A stretch of 42,678 bases of DNA from Hydrogenophilus sp. (GCA_020725195.1 DYFL01000017.1:1-42678); one strand, 5' to 3'. Numbered from the stretch's first letter, positions 27,118 through 37,587 are shown. The notes: a model not told the origin generated them from the sequence alone. Numbers and translations: made by a program.

Positions 27118-27921
27118 TTACTCCACCTTCGCGGCGGCGCGCAGCTCGGAGACGTACTTGCGCAGCTGCTGCTGCTGCAGATGGGCGGCGATGCGTGCCC
27201 TGACCTGGTCGAACCCGGGGAACTGCAGGGCGCGGCTGTCGTCCAGGCGGATCACGTGCCAGCCGAAGGGGGACTGCACCGGGGTCTTGGTGTGCTCGCC
27301 CTTGTTGAGCTTGACCATGGCGTCGCCGAATTCGGGCACCACGTTGCTCGGTGCGAGCCAGCCGAGGTCGCCGCCCTGGGCCTTGGAGGCGTCCTTGGAG
27401 TGCTTCTTCGCCAGGTCCTCGAACTTGGCCTTCTTGGTATTGAGCTTGGCGATGATGTCCTTGGCCTCGGCCTCGGTGGCCACCAGGATGTGGCGGGGGT
27501 GGTATTCCTTGGTGCCGGCTTCCGCCTTCAGGCGCTCGTACTCGGCCTTGAGGGCCTCCTCCGGCACGGGGTGGCTGCGCGCGTAGTCGTCCAGCAGTGC
27601 GCGACCCAGGATCTCCTTGCGGTTCACGTCGATGGTGGCCTGGACCTTGGGGTCCTTGTCCAGCCCCTTCTTGACCGACGCCTGGGCCAGCACCTCCATG
27701 TTGACCAGGGTCTCGCGGATGGTCGTCTCGTTCATCGGCTGGCCCTGGGCCTGGCGGTCCTGGCGCAGCAGGTCGGCGTAGAGCGCCGGGATCGCCACGC
27801 CGTTGACCGTGGCGGTCGGCTTGCCGTTCCCGGCCTGGCCGGGGGCCTCGGCGGCGAGTAGGGCGGCGGGCAGGGCCATGGCGCCGGCCAGGATCAGGCT
27901 GCGGGCAAGGATGGTCTTCAT
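27118..27921 (-). CDS. Periplasmic parvulin-type peptidyl-prolyl isomerase
   Basis: The 267-residue protein has a signal peptide (MKTILARSLILAGAMALPAALLAAEA), an N-terminal chaperone-like helical part with SurA-type features, and a parvulin domain (residues about 145-240: HPRHILVATEAEAKDIIAKL, HSKDASKAQGGDLGWL, SPFGWHVIRLDD). It probably helps fold periplasmic or outer-membrane proteins. ATG 27921 is chosen because it starts the signal peptide; GAGAGG lies upstream. It is the last gene of the yciB-yciI-bolA group, 87 nt after bolA. Confidence 0.92.
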   Translation of the reverse strand: MKTILARSLILAGAMALPAALLAAEAPGQAGNGKPTATVNGVAIPALYADLLRQDRQAQGQPMNETTIRETLVNMEVLAQASVKKGLDKDPKVQATIDVNRKEILGRALLDDYARSHPVPEEALKAEYERLKAEAGTKEYHPRHILVATEAEAKDIIAKLNTKKAKFEDLAKKHSKDASKAQGGDLGWLAPSNVVPEFGDAMVKLNKGEHTKTPVQSPFGWHVIRLDDSRALQFPGFDQVRARIAAHLQQQQLRKYVSELRAAAKVE

Positions 27922-28007
27922 GCGTGTACCTCTCGTGGTTGTATGGGGTCGGGATAGACTCCGGCCGCCAAGCTTAGCATCGGCTAGGCGTTCCGGGGTT
28001 GGAGTGC

Positions 28008-28274
28008 TCAGATCTCGTCCGGGCTCAGGGCGGTGATGCTGAGGGCGTGGACGCGTTGGTGCATCAGCTCGCCCAGGGCCTGGTAGATGATCCGGTGGCG
28101 GGCCACCGGGCTCAGCCCCCTGAAGCGGGCGGAGACGATGCTGAGGCGGTAATGGCCGCCGCCGCCCTTGGCCCCCTCGTGTCCGGCATGCCGGGCGCTC
28201 TCGTCGGCGATCTCCAGGGATTCGGGCTCGAGCGCGGCGAGGCGCGCGCGCATGAGGTCGACGGTGGTCTGCAT
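28008..28274 (-). CDS. bolA: BolA family protein
   Basis: The 88-residue protein has the BolA fold motifs: LEIADESARHAGHEGAKGGGGHYRL, then SPVARHRIIYQALGELMHQRVHALSI. BolA proteins work with monothiol glutaredoxins in iron-sulfur trafficking and stress responses. The stop is TGA at 28008. The start overlaps the yciI stop by one base (TGATG), so the two are coupled. Confidence 0.94.
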   Translation of the reverse strand: MQTTVDLMRARLAALEPESLEIADESARHAGHEGAKGGGGHYRLSIVSARFRGLSPVARHRIIYQALGELMHQRVHALSITALSPDEI

Positions 28275-28579
28275 CAGGGCAGCACCTTCCTGAACGGCTG
28301 GACCGCGACCTCGGCATAGACCCCGGCGGCGACGTAGGGATCGGCCCCGGCCCAGGCCCGGGCGGCCTCGAGGTCCTCGAACTCGGCGACGATGAGGCTG
28401 CCCGAGTAGCCCGCCGGGCCCGGGTCCGGGCTGTCGATGGCGGGGAAGGGACCGGCCAGGAGCAGCCGGCCTGCGTCGCGCAGCGCCTCCAGGCGGGACA
28501 GGTGGGCCGGCCGCGCGGCCAGGCGCCGCTCCAGGCTCCCGGGGACGTCCCTGCCGACGATGGCGTACCAGCGGCTCAT
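28274..28579 (-). CDS. yciI: YciI family protein
   Basis: The 101-residue protein opens [23 protein letters not shown] and includes the conserved His and Asp region [22 protein letters not shown] and [17 protein letters not shown], a ferredoxin-like fold of the dimeric alpha-beta barrel superfamily. Enzymatic role is unknown for most members. It overlaps yciB (ATGA) and bolA (one base), as in many gammaproteobacteria. Confidence 0.93.
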   Translation of the reverse strand: MSRWYAIVGRDVPGSLERRLAARPAHLSRLEALRDAGRLLLAGPFPAIDSPDPGPAGYSGSLIVAEFEDLEAARAWAGADPYVAAGVYAEVAVQPFRKVLP

Positions 28580-29181
28580 TCCACCTCCTTCACGTGGCGG
28601 GCGAGATAGACGCTCTGCCCGAGGATGAACAGGACCATGAGGCCCAGGGTGCCGAACAGCTTGAAGTCCACCCAGGTGTCGGTCGAGTAGCTGAAGGCCA
28701 CATACAGGTTGGCCACCCCCATGAAGGTGAAGAACCCGGCCCAGCCGAGGTTGAGCCGGCCCCAGACGGCCTCGGGCAGGGCGACCTGCTTTTCCATCAG
28801 CAGGCGGATCAGGTTGCGCTCGAACAGCACCGGCGCCAGGCCCAGGGCCAGGGCGAAGAGCCAGTAGAGCACCGTCGGCTTCCACTTGATGAAGGCCTCG
28901 TCCTGCAGCAGCAGGGTGGCGCCGCCGAACACCACGATGAGCGCGAGGCTCACCCAGAGCATGGTGTCCACCTTGCGGTGCCGGGCCCAGACCCAGCCGA
29001 TCTGGGCGAAGGTGGCGGCGATGGCCGCCACGGTGGCGAGGAAGACGCCGGGCTTGGCCCCGCCGGCGATGTGCAGCCCCAGGGCGGAGAGCAGCCCGGC
29101 CGCCGATTCCGGGTTGGCCGCCCCCCACTGGTAGGCGGCGAAGAAGAGGATGATGGGGAAGAGGTCGAAGAGGAATTTCAC
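28576..29181 (-). CDS. yciB: Inner-membrane protein YciB (septation protein A / IspZ)
   Basis: The 201-residue protein has about five transmembrane segments and the family motifs [35 protein letters not shown] and [32 protein letters not shown]. It has a role in cell-envelope synthesis and division. The start is GTG at 29181 with only a weak ribosome binding site. It is divergent from the rnm gene, sharing a short intergenic region. Confidence 0.93.
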   Translation of the reverse strand: MKFLFDLFPIILFFAAYQWGAANPESAAGLLSALGLHIAGGAKPGVFLATVAAIAATFAQIGWVWARHRKVDTMLWVSLALIVVFGGATLLLQDEAFIKWKPTVLYWLFALALGLAPVLFERNLIRLLMEKQVALPEAVWGRLNLGWAGFFTFMGVANLYVAFSYSTDTWVDFKLFGTLGLMVLFILGQSVYLARHVKEVE

Positions 29182-29233
29182 GGGCAGGTCACGATCCGGC
29201 GGCGGGGGCCGCGTGGTGGGAAGGAGGGCATTT

Positions 29234-29242
29234 TGCTATGAT
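29234..29242 (+). promoter_or_regulatory. Extended -10 promoter for rnm-yciO
   Basis: TGCTATGAT (TG at 29234-29235, TATGAT at 29237-29242) is a strong extended -10 box; transcription would begin near 29249, 21 nt before the ATG. It is identical to the hfq -10 box in this window. Confidence 0.6.
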
Positions 29243-29269
29243 TTGTCGCCGTTGCTCAAGCTGGGTTCC

Positions 29270-30100
29270 ATGTCTTCCTACGACCTCCACTGCCACTCCC
29301 GGGTTTCCGACGGCACCCTTTCCCCCAGCGAACTGGTCCGGCGCGCCCATGCCCAGGGGGTCGGGGTGCTGGCGCTGACCGACCACGACGACCTGCGCGG
29401 CTGGGCCGAGGCCAAGCGTGCCGCCGACGCCTGCGGCATCGAGCTCGTCCCCGGCGTGGAGATCTCCGCCACCTGGGGCAGGAGCACCGTCCACATCGTC
29501 GGCCTGCGGCTGGACCCGGCGCACGCCGCCATCGTGGAGGGGCTGGCCCGCAACCGCGCCGGACGCACCGAGCGGGCCCGGCGCATCGCCGACGAGCTCG
29601 CCCGGCACGGCATCGGCGGCGCCTTCGAGGGCGCTTATGCCCTGGCGGAGAACAAGGAGCTCATCGGCCGCACCCATTTCGCCCGCTTCCTGGTGGAGCA
29701 GGGGCGGGTCAAGGACGTGAGGACGGTGTTCAGGAAGTATCTGGTCAAGGGCAAGCCGGGCTACGTCCATCACGAATGGGCGGAGCTCTCCGAGGCGGTC
29801 GACTGGATCCGCCAGGCGGGCGGCCAGGCGGTGCTCGCCCACCCCGGCCGCTACAACTTCGGCCGCGAGAAGCTGCGCCTGCTCTTCGCCGAGTTCAGGG
29901 CGGCGGGCGGCGAGGCGGTCGAGGTGGTGAGCGGCAGCCAGACCCCGGACCAGGTTCCGGTCTTCGCCGACCTCGCCCTCGAGTTCGGGCTCGCGGCCTC
30001 GGTGGGTTCAGATTTCCACGCGCCGGGCGAGGGCGGCCGGGAGCTGGGCCGCCTGCAGCCGCTGCCGGAACGCTGCCGGCCGGTCTGGGCGGCCTGGTAG
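29270..30100 (+). CDS. rnm: PHP-domain 5'-3' exonuclease RNase AM (TrpH/YciV)
   Basis: The 276-residue PHP phosphoesterase has the metal motifs YDLHCHSRVSDGTLS, ALTDHDDLRG, VPGVEISA, VLAHPGRY and VGSDFHAP. In E. coli, the homologue YciV (RNase AM) matures the 5' ends of rRNAs and lies next to yciO, as here. ATG 29270 is chosen because it precedes the first metal motif by six residues. A longer in-frame reading would overlap yciB. Confidence 0.92.
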   Translation: MSSYDLHCHSRVSDGTLSPSELVRRAHAQGVGVLALTDHDDLRGWAEAKRAADACGIELVPGVEISATWGRSTVHIVGLRLDPAHAAIVEGLARNRAGRTERARRIADELARHGIGGAFEGAYALAENKELIGRTHFARFLVEQGRVKDVRTVFRKYLVKGKPGYVHHEWAELSEAVDWIRQAGGQAVLAHPGRYNFGREKLRLLFAEFRAAGGEAVEVVSGSQTPDQVPVFADLALEFGLAASVGSDFHAPGEGGRELGRLQPLPERCRPVWAAW

Positions 30101-30113
30101 GCCTTCCCAAGAC

Positions 30114-30746
30114 ATGGGCCAGTTCTTCTCCGTCCACCCGGACAACCCCCAGCCGCGCCTGATCCGCGAGGCGGCTCGGATCCTGCGCGCGGGCGGCGTG
30201 GTCGTGTACCCCACCGACTCCTGCTACGCCCTGGGCTGCGCCATCGGCAACAAGGAGGGCATGGAGCGCATCCGGGCCATCCGCGGCGTCGACGAGCAGC
30301 ACTATTTCACCCTGATCTGCCGCGACCTGTCCGAGATCGCCCACTACGCCCGGGTCGACAACCGCCAGTACCGCCTGCTGAAGAGCGCCACTCCCGGCAG
30401 CTATACTTTCATCCTCGAGGCCACCCGCGAGGTGCCCCGGCGCCTGCAGGACCCCAAGCGCAGCAGCATCGGGATCCGGGTGCCGGAGCACCCCGTGGTG
30501 GCGGCCCTGCTCGCCGAGCTGGGCGAGCCGATCCTGTCCGCGACCCTGCAGCTTCCCGGAGACGAGCACCCCCTCAACGACCCGGAAGCGATCCGCGAGC
30601 GCCTCGCCAAGCGGGTGGACCTGATCCTGGAGTCCGGCTCCTGCGGGGTCGAGCCCACCAGCGTGATCGACCTGACCGGCGAGGTGCCCGAGCTGCTGCG
30701 CCCTGGCAAGGGCGACCCGGCCAGGCTGGGCATCGAATCCGAATAA
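30114..30746 (+). CDS. yciO: YciO, Sua5/YrdC-related nucleotide-binding protein
   Basis: The 210-residue protein has the YrdC/Sua5 fold motifs GGVVVYPTDSCYALGC, KRSSIGIRVPEHPV and GVEPTSVIDLT. Sua5/TsaC make threonylcarbamoyl-AMP for tRNA modification; YciO is the paralogue with unclear physiological activity. It lies 13 nt after rnm and is followed by a membrane protease gene, the usual order in this class. Confidence 0.92.
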   Translation: MGQFFSVHPDNPQPRLIREAARILRAGGVVVYPTDSCYALGCAIGNKEGMERIRAIRGVDEQHYFTLICRDLSEIAHYARVDNRQYRLLKSATPGSYTFILEATREVPRRLQDPKRSSIGIRVPEHPVVAALLAELGEPILSATLQLPGDEHPLNDPEAIRERLAKRVDLILESGSCGVEPTSVIDLTGEVPELLRPGKGDPARLGIESE

Positions 30747-30761
30747 TCGACCGAGCGCCGC

Positions 30762-31466
30762 ATGGAACTGAACGTCATCCAGAAGATCGCCATCTTCGCC
30801 ATCCCGGTGATCTTCGCCATCACCCTGCACGAGGCGGCCCACGGCTATGCCGCCCGCCGCTTCGGCGACCGCACCGCCGAGATGATGGGCCGCATCAGCC
30901 TCAATCCCCTGCGCCACATCGACCCCGTGGGCACCATCCTGGTGCCGCTGGTGATCCTGCTTCTGTCCAAGCTGGCGGGCGGGGGCGGCATCCTCTTCGG
31001 CTGGGCCAAACCGGTGCCCGTGAACTTCAACAACCTGCGCCGCCCCAAGCAGGACATGCTCTGGGTGGCGGCCGCCGGGCCCGGGGCCAACCTGGTGATG
31101 GCCCTGTTCTGGGCGGCCATGGTCAAGTTCGCCTTCGCCCTGCAGGCCACGCCCTTCGCCATGCCGCTGGCCCTGATGGGCGCTGCCGGCGTGTTCATCA
31201 ATGCCGTGCTCATGGCCCTGAACCTGCTGCCGATCCCGCCGCTCGACGGCGGCCGCATCGCGGTGAGCCTGCTGCCGCCGCGGGCGGCCTACGGCCTGGC
31301 GCGCATCGAGCCCTACGGCCTGTTCATCCTGCTGGCGCTGCTCTTCACAGGACTGCTCGGGGTCATCATCTGGCCGCTGATCCTGGCCCTGATCAGCCTC
31401 GCCGCCAGCCTCTTCGCTATCGAGCCCGTCGAGCTCCTGGCCCTGCTCCAGATCGTTTTGACCTAG
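30762..31466 (+). CDS. Site-2 protease family membrane metalloprotease (M50)
   Basis: The 234-residue membrane protein has the zinc motif HEAAH (ITLHEAAHGYAA) in the first membrane segment and the second motif NLLPIPPLDGGR near residue 155, with about six transmembrane segments. It is a small rhomboid-like M50 protease without PDZ or CBS domains. Its substrate is unknown. It sits between yciO and trpS, a conserved arrangement. The trpS ribosome binding site overlaps its stop codon. Confidence 0.92.
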   Translation: MELNVIQKIAIFAIPVIFAITLHEAAHGYAARRFGDRTAEMMGRISLNPLRHIDPVGTILVPLVILLLSKLAGGGGILFGWAKPVPVNFNNLRRPKQDMLWVAAAGPGANLVMALFWAAMVKFAFALQATPFAMPLALMGAAGVFINAVLMALNLLPIPPLDGGRIAVSLLPPRAAYGLARIEPYGLFILLALLFTGLLGVIIWPLILALISLAASLFAIEPVELLALLQIVLT

Positions 31467-31476
31467 GAAATCCCGC

Positions 31477-32679
31477 ATGTACGCCGACCGCGTCCTCTCC
31501 GGCATGCGCCCCACGGGCAGCCTCCACCTGGGGCACTACCACGGGGTGCTGAAGAACTGGCTCAGGCTCCAGCACGAATACGAGTGCCTGTTCTTCGTCG
31601 CCGACTGGCATGCCCTGACCACCCACTACGACAATCCTGGCGCCATCGAGGAGGCCGCCTGGCAGATGGTGATCGACTGGCTGGCCGCGGGGGTCGACCC
31701 CAAGCGGGCCACCCTGTTCATCCAGTCCCAGGTCCTGGAGCACGCCGAGCTGCACCTGCTCCTTTCCATGATGACGCCCCTGGGCTGGCTGGAGCGCGTG
31801 CCCACCTACAAGGACCAGCAGGAGCGGCTCACCGAGAAGGACCTCTCCACCTACGGCTTCCTGGGCTATCCCCTGCTGCAGAGCGCGGACATCCTCATCT
31901 ACCGCGCCAACCGCGTGCCGGTGGGCGAGGACCAGGTGCCCCACATCGAGTTCGCCCGCGAGATCGCGCGCCGCTTCAACCACCTCTACGGGCGCGAGCC
32001 GGGCTACGAGGACAAGGCCGAGGCCGCGGTCAAGAAGCTCGGCGGCAAGAAGGGCAAGCTCTACCAGGAGTTGCGCACCCGCTACCAGGAGCGGGGCGAC
32101 GAGGAGGCCCTGGCTTCCGCCCGCGCCCTCCTGGCCGAGGCCCAGAGCCTCTCCCTGGGCGACCGCGAGCGCCTCTACGGCTATCTGGAGGGCGGCGGCA
32201 AGATGATCCTCACCGAGCCCGAGGCCCTGCTCACCGCCGCCTCCAGGATGCCCGGCCTGGACGGCCAGAAGATGTCCAAGTCCTACCACAACACCATCGC
32301 CCTGCGCGAGGATCCCGAGGCGGTGGCGAAGAAGATCCGCACCATGCCCACCGACCCGGCGCGGGTGCGGCGCACCGACCCGGGCGACCCGGAGAAGTGC
32401 CCGGTCTGGCAGTTCCACCTGGTCTATTCCAATGAGGAGGTCAAGGCCTGGGTGCGCCAGGGCTGCACCTCTGCAGGCATCGGCTGCATCGAGTGCAAGC
32501 AGCCCGTGATCGAGGCGGTGCTCAGGGAGCTCGCCCCCATCCAGGAGCGGGCGCGGGCCTACACCGAGGAGCCCGACCTGGTGCGCAACATCATCGCCGA
32601 CGGCTGCGAGCACGCCCGCGACCTGGCCCGCGAGACCATGCGCGACGTGCGCGAGGCCATGGGGCTGAGCTACGGCTGA
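31477..32679 (+). CDS. trpS: Tryptophanyl-tRNA synthetase
   Basis: TrpRS charges tRNA-Trp. The 400-residue protein has the class I motifs GSLHLGHYHGVL (HIGH) and KMSKSYHNTI (KMSKS), and the long-form insertion between them (about residues 170-250). This places it in the longer bacterial TrpRS branch rather than the 330-residue E. coli type. TAGGAAAT overlapping the previous stop codon serves as ribosome binding site. A cysteine-containing anticodon-side segment (CTSAGIGCIECK) is also typical of this branch. Confidence 0.95.
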   Translation: MYADRVLSGMRPTGSLHLGHYHGVLKNWLRLQHEYECLFFVADWHALTTHYDNPGAIEEAAWQMVIDWLAAGVDPKRATLFIQSQVLEHAELHLLLSMMTPLGWLERVPTYKDQQERLTEKDLSTYGFLGYPLLQSADILIYRANRVPVGEDQVPHIEFAREIARRFNHLYGREPGYEDKAEAAVKKLGGKKGKLYQELRTRYQERGDEEALASARALLAEAQSLSLGDRERLYGYLEGGGKMILTEPEALLTAASRMPGLDGQKMSKSYHNTIALREDPEAVAKKIRTMPTDPARVRRTDPGDPEKCPVWQFHLVYSNEEVKAWVRQGCTSAGIGCIECKQPVIEAVLRELAPIQERARAYTEEPDLVRNIIADGCEHARDLARETMRDVREAMGLSYG

Positions 32680-32711
32680 GCTCCGCCGGCAGGGGTGTTG
32701 ACGGCGGGCCA

Positions 32712-32739
32712 CTTGAAACCCGGGGCGTGGCCACCACAA
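32712..32739 (+). promoter_or_regulatory. Possible sigma-32 type promoter for lon
   Basis: CTTGAAA (32712-32718) is a perfect heat-shock -35 box. The best -10 at a 15-nt spacing is CCACAA (32734-32739), only four of six matches to CCCCAT. It would start transcription about 25-30 nt before the lon ATG, so heat-shock control is plausible but weakly supported. Confidence 0.45.
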
Positions 32740-32771
32740 ACTGGGCATACCCTCGATTCGTCAGCGGAGCC

Positions 32772-35174
32772 ATGAGCGAAGACCACGACCCCCCCATCGA
32801 AGGCGAGATCGTCGAGCCGGCCGAGGAGGCCGCGGCCCTGCCCGCCCTGCCGGCCAGGACGCTGCCCTCGACGATCCACATCCTGCCGCTCACCGAGAAG
32901 CCCTTCTTCCCGGCCCAGACCCTGCCGCTCATCATGAACGAGGGGCCCTGGATGGAGACCGTGAGGCAGATCGGCGAGACCGAGCACCACCTGGTCGGCC
33001 TGGTCCTGGCCCAGGGCGACAAGTCCGACGACGCGCGGCCCGAGGACTTCTACGGGGTCGGCACCCTGGTGCGCATGCACCACCCCATGCGCGCGGACGG
33101 CAAGATCCAGTTCGTGGCCGAGGGGGTGGCGCGCTTCCGCATCGCCGAGTGGATCTCCGGCGAGCCGCCCTTCTATGCCCGGGTCGAGTACCCGGCCGCG
33201 CCGCGGCGCACCGACACCGAGGAGATCCGCGCCTACGCCCTGGCCATCATCAACGCCATCAAGGAGCTGCTGCCGCTCAACCCCCTGTACTCGGAGGAGC
33301 TGAAGTTCTTCCTCAACCGCTTCAGCCCGAACGAACCGGCCCTGCTCGCCGACTTCGCGGCGAGCCTGACCACCGCGCCCAAGGACAAGCTGCAGGAGGT
33401 GCTGGAGACCACGGGGCTGCGCCGGCGCATGCAGCGGGTGCTGCTGCTGATCAAGAAGGAGCTCGACGTCGCGCGGCTGCAGACCCAGATCCGGGAGAAG
33501 GTCGAGGAGAAGATGACCCGCCAGCAGCGGGAATTCTTCCTGCGCGAGCAGCTCAGGGCGATCCAGAAGGAACTGGGCATCGCCAAGGACGACCGTACCG
33601 CCGATCTCGAGCTCTACCGGGGGCGCGTCGACAAGCTCCGCCTGCCGGAGCCCGCGGCGAAGCGGATCGGCGAGGAGATGGACAAGCTCGCGGCCCTGGA
33701 GCACGGCTCGCCGGAGTACACCGTCACCCGCAACTACCTCGACTGGCTCACCAGCCTGCCCTGGGGCGCGTACACCGAGGACAAGCTCGACCTCGCCCGC
33801 GCCCGCAGGATCCTGGACGCCGACCACGACGGCCTCGACGACGTCAAGGCGCGCATCATCGAGTTCCTCGCCGTGGGCGCCATGAAGGGCGAGGTGGCGG
33901 GCTCCATCCTGCTCCTGGTCGGGCCGCCCGGCGTGGGCAAGACCTCCATCGGCCGCTCCGTGGCCCGCGCCCTGGGGCGCAAGTTCTACCGCTTCTCCGT
34001 GGGCGGCATGCGCGACGAGGCCGAGATCAAGGGCCACCGCCGCACCTACATCGGCGCCATGCCCGGCAAGTTCATCCAGGCCATCAAGGAGGTGGGCTCG
34101 GCCAACCCCGTCATCATGCTCGACGAGGTCGACAAGATCGGCGCCTCCTACCAGGGCGACCCGGCCTCGGCGCTCCTGGAAGTGCTGGACCCGGAGCAGA
34201 ACGCCGACTTCCTGGACCATTATCTCGACGTGCGCTTCGACCTCAACAAGGTGCTCTTCATCTGCACGGCGAACCAGATGGACACCATCCCGGGGCCGCT
34301 CCTGGACCGCATGGAGGTGATCCGGCTCTCGGGCTATCTGACCGAGGAGAAGCTCGCCATCGCCCGCCACCATCTCTGGCCCCGGCAGATCGAGCGCTCG
34401 GGCCTCAGGCGCGGCCAGGTGAGCATCACCGACGGGGCGCTGCGCCGCATCATCGAGGGCTATGCCCGCGAGGCCGGGGTGCGCCAGCTCGAGCAGCAGC
34501 TCGGCAAGGTGGTGCGCAAGGCCGTGGTCAGGATCGTGGGCGGAGCGGCGGAAAAGGTCCATGTCGCCGTGGGCGACGTCGAGGCCTTCCTGGAGCGGCC
34601 GCCCTACACCCGGGAGCGGCCGGCCTCCGGGGTCGGGGTGGTGACGGGGCTCGCCTGGACGGCCCTGGGCGGGGCGACGCTGACCATCGAGGCGACCAAG
34701 GTGCACACCCTGAACCGCGGCTTCAAGCTCACCGGCAAGCTCGGCGAGGTGATGAAGGAGTCCGCCGAGATCGCCTACAGCTATATCGCCAGCCACCTCA
34801 AGCCCTTCCGCGGCGACGCCAGGTTCTTCGACGCCGCCTTCGTGCACCTGCACGTGCCCGAGGGCGCCACGCCCAAGGACGGCCCTTCCGCCGGCATCAC
34901 CATGGCCACGGCGCTGCTGTCGCTCGCCCGCGGCGAGAAGCCGGCGCGCCCCCTGGCCATGACCGGCGAGCTCACCCTCACCGGCCAGGTGCTGCCCGTG
35001 GGCGGCATCCGGGAGAAGGTGATCGCGGCCAAACGCGTTAACATCGCGGAACTGATCCTGCCGGAGGCCAACCGGCCCGACTTCCAGCGCCTGCCGGACT
35101 ACGTCAAGGCGGGGCTCGAGGTCCACTTCGTCAAACACTACCGGGACGTCGTCAAGATCGTATTCCCCGCATGA
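32772..35174 (+). CDS. lon: ATP-dependent protease Lon
   Basis: The 800-residue protein has the Lon N-domain ([20 protein letters not shown]), Walker [14 protein letters not shown] near residue 384, a DEVDKIG Walker B, and a C-terminal protease with the catalytic dyad Ser706 ([11 protein letters not shown]) and Lys749 (REKVIAAKR), spaced as in E. coli. It lies between trpS and scpA, not beside clpX as canonical lon does, so a second Lon-type protease (as in pseudomonads) is possible. ATG 32772 gives the standard N-terminus. The stop overlaps the scpA ATG. Confidence 0.94.
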   Translation: MSEDHDPPIEGEIVEPAEEAAALPALPARTLPSTIHILPLTEKPFFPAQTLPLIMNEGPWMETVRQIGETEHHLVGLVLAQGDKSDDARPEDFYGVGTLVRMHHPMRADGKIQFVAEGVARFRIAEWISGEPPFYARVEYPAAPRRTDTEEIRAYALAIINAIKELLPLNPLYSEELKFFLNRFSPNEPALLADFAASLTTAPKDKLQEVLETTGLRRRMQRVLLLIKKELDVARLQTQIREKVEEKMTRQQREFFLREQLRAIQKELGIAKDDRTADLELYRGRVDKLRLPEPAAKRIGEEMDKLAALEHGSPEYTVTRNYLDWLTSLPWGAYTEDKLDLARARRILDADHDGLDDVKARIIEFLAVGAMKGEVAGSILLLVGPPGVGKTSIGRSVARALGRKFYRFSVGGMRDEAEIKGHRRTYIGAMPGKFIQAIKEVGSANPVIMLDEVDKIGASYQGDPASALLEVLDPEQNADFLDHYLDVRFDLNKVLFICTANQMDTIPGPLLDRMEVIRLSGYLTEEKLAIARHHLWPRQIERSGLRRGQVSITDGALRRIIEGYAREAGVRQLEQQLGKVVRKAVVRIVGGAAEKVHVAVGDVEAFLERPPYTRERPASGVGVVTGLAWTALGGATLTIEATKVHTLNRGFKLTGKLGEVMKESAEIAYSYIASHLKPFRGDARFFDAAFVHLHVPEGATPKDGPSAGITMATALLSLARGEKPARPLAMTGELTLTGQVLPVGGIREKVIAAKRVNIAELILPEANRPDFQRLPDYVKAGLEVHFVKHYRDVVKIVFPA

Positions 35175-36001
35175 GCCAACCCGCCACCCAGGAAGCGCCC
35201 GAGGCCGAGCCGGCCCGGGATGCGGTCGCCCGCGTCCTGGGCCAGCCCTGGCTGGAGTTCCCCCAGGACCTCTTCATCCCGCCCGACGCCCTGGAGGTGA
35301 TCCTGGACGCCTTCGAGGGGCCGCTGGACCTCCTGCTCTGGCTCATCCGCCGCAACAACATCGACGTGCTCGACATCCCCATGGCGGACCTCACCCGCCA
35401 GTACATCGACTACGTCGAGGCCATGCGCCGGCACCGCCTGGAGCTGGCGGCGGAATACCTGGTCATGGCCGCCATGCTCATCGAGATCAAGTCGCGCATG
35501 CTCCTGCCCCGGCCCGAGAAGGCGGAGGCGGGCGAGGAGGCCGACCCCCGCGCCGAACTCGTGCGCCGGCTGCTGGAATACGAGCAGATGAAGCTCGCCG
35601 CCCGCAACCTGGATGCGGTGCCGCAGCTGGGCCGGGACTTCCTGCCGGTCAGCGTCTGGCTGGAGCAGCTCGCGCACAAGCGCCTGCCCCAGGTCAGCCC
35701 CGACGACCTGATGGCCGCCTGGGGCGACATCCTCAAGCGCGCCTCCATGAACCGCCACCACCGGGTGCCGCGCCAGGAGCTCTCGGTGCGCGAGCACATG
35801 AGCCGCATCCTGAAGCTGCTCCAGGACCGGAGCTACGCCCCGTTCGCCGACCTCTTCGCCGAGCATGCCGGCCGCTCCGAGCTGGTGGTCACCTTCCTCG
35901 CCCTGCTGGAGCTCGCCCGCGAGCGCCTCGTCGACATCGTGCAGAACGCACCCTTCGCCCCCATCCATGCCCGCCTCGCCTACACCCCCCTCGATCAGTA
36001 G
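35171..36001 (+). CDS. scpA: Segregation and condensation protein ScpA
   Basis: ScpA is the kleisin of the SMC-ScpAB condensin. The 276-residue protein has the N-terminal helical motif [35 protein letters not shown] and a C-terminal winged-helix region ending [17 protein letters not shown]. It overlaps lon (ATGA) and scpB. Note that gammaproteobacteria with MukBEF lack this system; its presence suggests a lineage using SMC. Confidence 0.95.
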   Translation: MSQPATQEAPEAEPARDAVARVLGQPWLEFPQDLFIPPDALEVILDAFEGPLDLLLWLIRRNNIDVLDIPMADLTRQYIDYVEAMRRHRLELAAEYLVMAAMLIEIKSRMLLPRPEKAEAGEEADPRAELVRRLLEYEQMKLAARNLDAVPQLGRDFLPVSVWLEQLAHKRLPQVSPDDLMAAWGDILKRASMNRHHRVPRQELSVREHMSRILKLLQDRSYAPFADLFAEHAGRSELVVTFLALLELARERLVDIVQNAPFAPIHARLAYTPLDQ

Positions 36002-36653
36002 CCTGGACGACGTCAAGCGCATCCTGGAGGCCGTGCTGCTCGCAAGCAGCGGGCCGCTCACGCTCGCCGAGCTGAAGCGGGTCTTCGAGGAGGCGCTCAA
36101 CTACGACTTCCTGCGCCGGGCGCTGGAGGCGCTGCAGGCCGACTGGGCCGGCCGCGGCGTGGAGCTCGTGAGCGTGGCCGAGGGCTGGCGCTTCCAGACG
36201 CGGCCCGAGTACCAGGCCTATCTGGAGCGGCTGAACCCGGAAAAGCCGCCCAGGTATTCCCGCGCCGTGCTGGAGACCCTGGCCATCATCGCCTACCGCC
36301 AGCCCGTCACCCGGGGCGACATCGAGGAGATCCGCGGCGTGGCCGTGAGCAGCCAGATCCTCAAGACCCTGGAGGAACGCGGCTGGGTCGAGGTGGTGGG
36401 GCACAAGGACGTGCCGGGCCGCCCTGGGCTCTACGCCACCACCAGGCAGTTCCTCGGCGACCTCAACCTGCGGGCGCTCGCCGAGCTGCCGCCGCTGCCC
36501 GAGCTCAGCCGGGAGCTGGGCGCCCTGATGCCCTTCGGCGACGAAGCCCCGGCGGCGGCCGGCTACAATGAGCAGCAGACGCCCCCGCCCGAGGGCCTGG
36601 AGGCCCCGGCCCCCGCCGAACGACAAGACCCCTTACCGGACAGCCATGCCTAG
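35967..36653 (+). CDS. scpB: Segregation and condensation protein ScpB
   Basis: The partner of ScpA is a 228-residue tandem winged-helix protein ([23 protein letters not shown] and [40 protein letters not shown]-like, [18 protein letters not shown]). ATG 35967 overlaps scpA by 35 nt, unusually long, and the first residues ([12 protein letters not shown]) look disordered, but no nearer start fits. The C-terminal tail is Pro/Ala-rich. It overlaps rluB by 8 nt. Confidence 0.94.
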   Translation: MPASPTPPSISSLDDVKRILEAVLLASSGPLTLAELKRVFEEALNYDFLRRALEALQADWAGRGVELVSVAEGWRFQTRPEYQAYLERLNPEKPPRYSRAVLETLAIIAYRQPVTRGDIEEIRGVAVSSQILKTLEERGWVEVVGHKDVPGRPGLYATTRQFLGDLNLRALAELPPLPELSRELGALMPFGDEAPAAAGYNEQQTPPPEGLEAPAPAERQDPLPDSHA

Positions 36654-37587
36654 ACCCTCTACGCCCAAGCCCCCCCGCCCTGGCCGCAACCGCCCCGCCC
36701 AGGCCGCCCGCGGCCGCACCGCGGGCGCCGAGGCGCGGCAGCGCGAGGCGGCCGAGAGCGAGAAGCTGCACAAGATGCTGGCGGCGGCGGGCCTGGGCTC
36801 GCGCCGCGACATGGAGATGTACATCGCCACCGGCCGGGTCTCGGTCAACGGCCAGATCGCCCAGGTGGGCGACCGGGTGAAGCCCAGCGACGTGGTGCGG
36901 GTGGACGGCCAGGTCGTGCGCCTGCCCTGGCGGGCGCGCCTGCCCCGCGTGCTGATCTACCACAAGCCGGAAGGCGAGATCGTCTCCCGCGACGACCCCG
37001 AACGCCGCGCCAGCGTCTTCGACCAGCTGCCGCGTCTGCGCGGCGAGCGCTGGATCGCCATCGGGCGCCTGGACTACAACACCGAGGGCCTGCTCATCTT
37101 CACCACCAGCGGGGAGCTGGCCAACCGGCTCATGCATCCGCGCTTCGAGGTGGAGCGCGAATACGCCGTGCGGGTGCTCGGCGAGCTGAGCGCCGAACAG
37201 CTGGAGGCCCTGAGGCAGGGCGTCAAGCTGGAGGACGGCCCGGCGCAGGTGCGGAGCATCGAGGCCACGGGCGGCGAGGGGGCCAACAGGTGGTACCGCG
37301 TGGTCCTCATGGAAGGCCGCAACCGGGAGGTGCGCCGGCTCTTCGAGGCCCTGGGGCTCACCGTGAGCCGGCTCATCCGGGTGCGCTTCGGCCCCGTGGC
37401 CCTGCCGCCGCGCCTCAAGCGCGGCCAGCGCACCGAGCTGGCGGAAGACGAGGTCGCCAGGCTGGTGGCCTGGGCCGGGCGCGCGGGCGAAGGCAAGGAA
37501 GCGGGCAAGCCGGCCGAGCCGACCAAGTCCGTGCATCCCTACCGCCGCCGGCTCGCCAGCCGCGGGGCGAAGCCCCCGGCCGACTGA
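36646..37587 (+). CDS. rluB: 23S rRNA pseudouridine synthase RluB
   Basis: The 313-residue enzyme has an N-terminal basic extension, an S4 RNA-binding domain ([22 protein letters not shown]), the catalytic aspartate in [20 protein letters not shown], and [18 protein letters not shown] basic C-terminal tail follows. RluB modifies U2605 of 23S rRNA in E. coli. It ends the scpA-scpB-rluB run conserved in gammaproteobacteria. This second RsuA-family member complements rluE at 20413. Confidence 0.95.
   Translation: MPRPSTPKPPRPGRNRPAQAARGRTAGAEARQREAAESEKLHKMLAAAGLGSRRDMEMYIATGRVSVNGQIAQVGDRVKPSDVVRVDGQVVRLPWRARLPRVLIYHKPEGEIVSRDDPERRASVFDQLPRLRGERWIAIGRLDYNTEGLLIFTTSGELANRLMHPRFEVEREYAVRVLGELSAEQLEALRQGVKLEDGPAQVRSIEATGGEGANRWYRVVLMEGRNREVRRLFEALGLTVSRLIRVRFGPVALPPRLKRGQRTELAEDEVARLVAWAGRAGEGKEAGKPAEPTKSVHPYRRRLASRGAKPPAD

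Noticed and set aside
32670-35138. 822-codon minus-strand open frame opposite lon
   Set aside because: Lon is complete on the plus strand with catalytic residues in place; the antisense frame is low-complexity.
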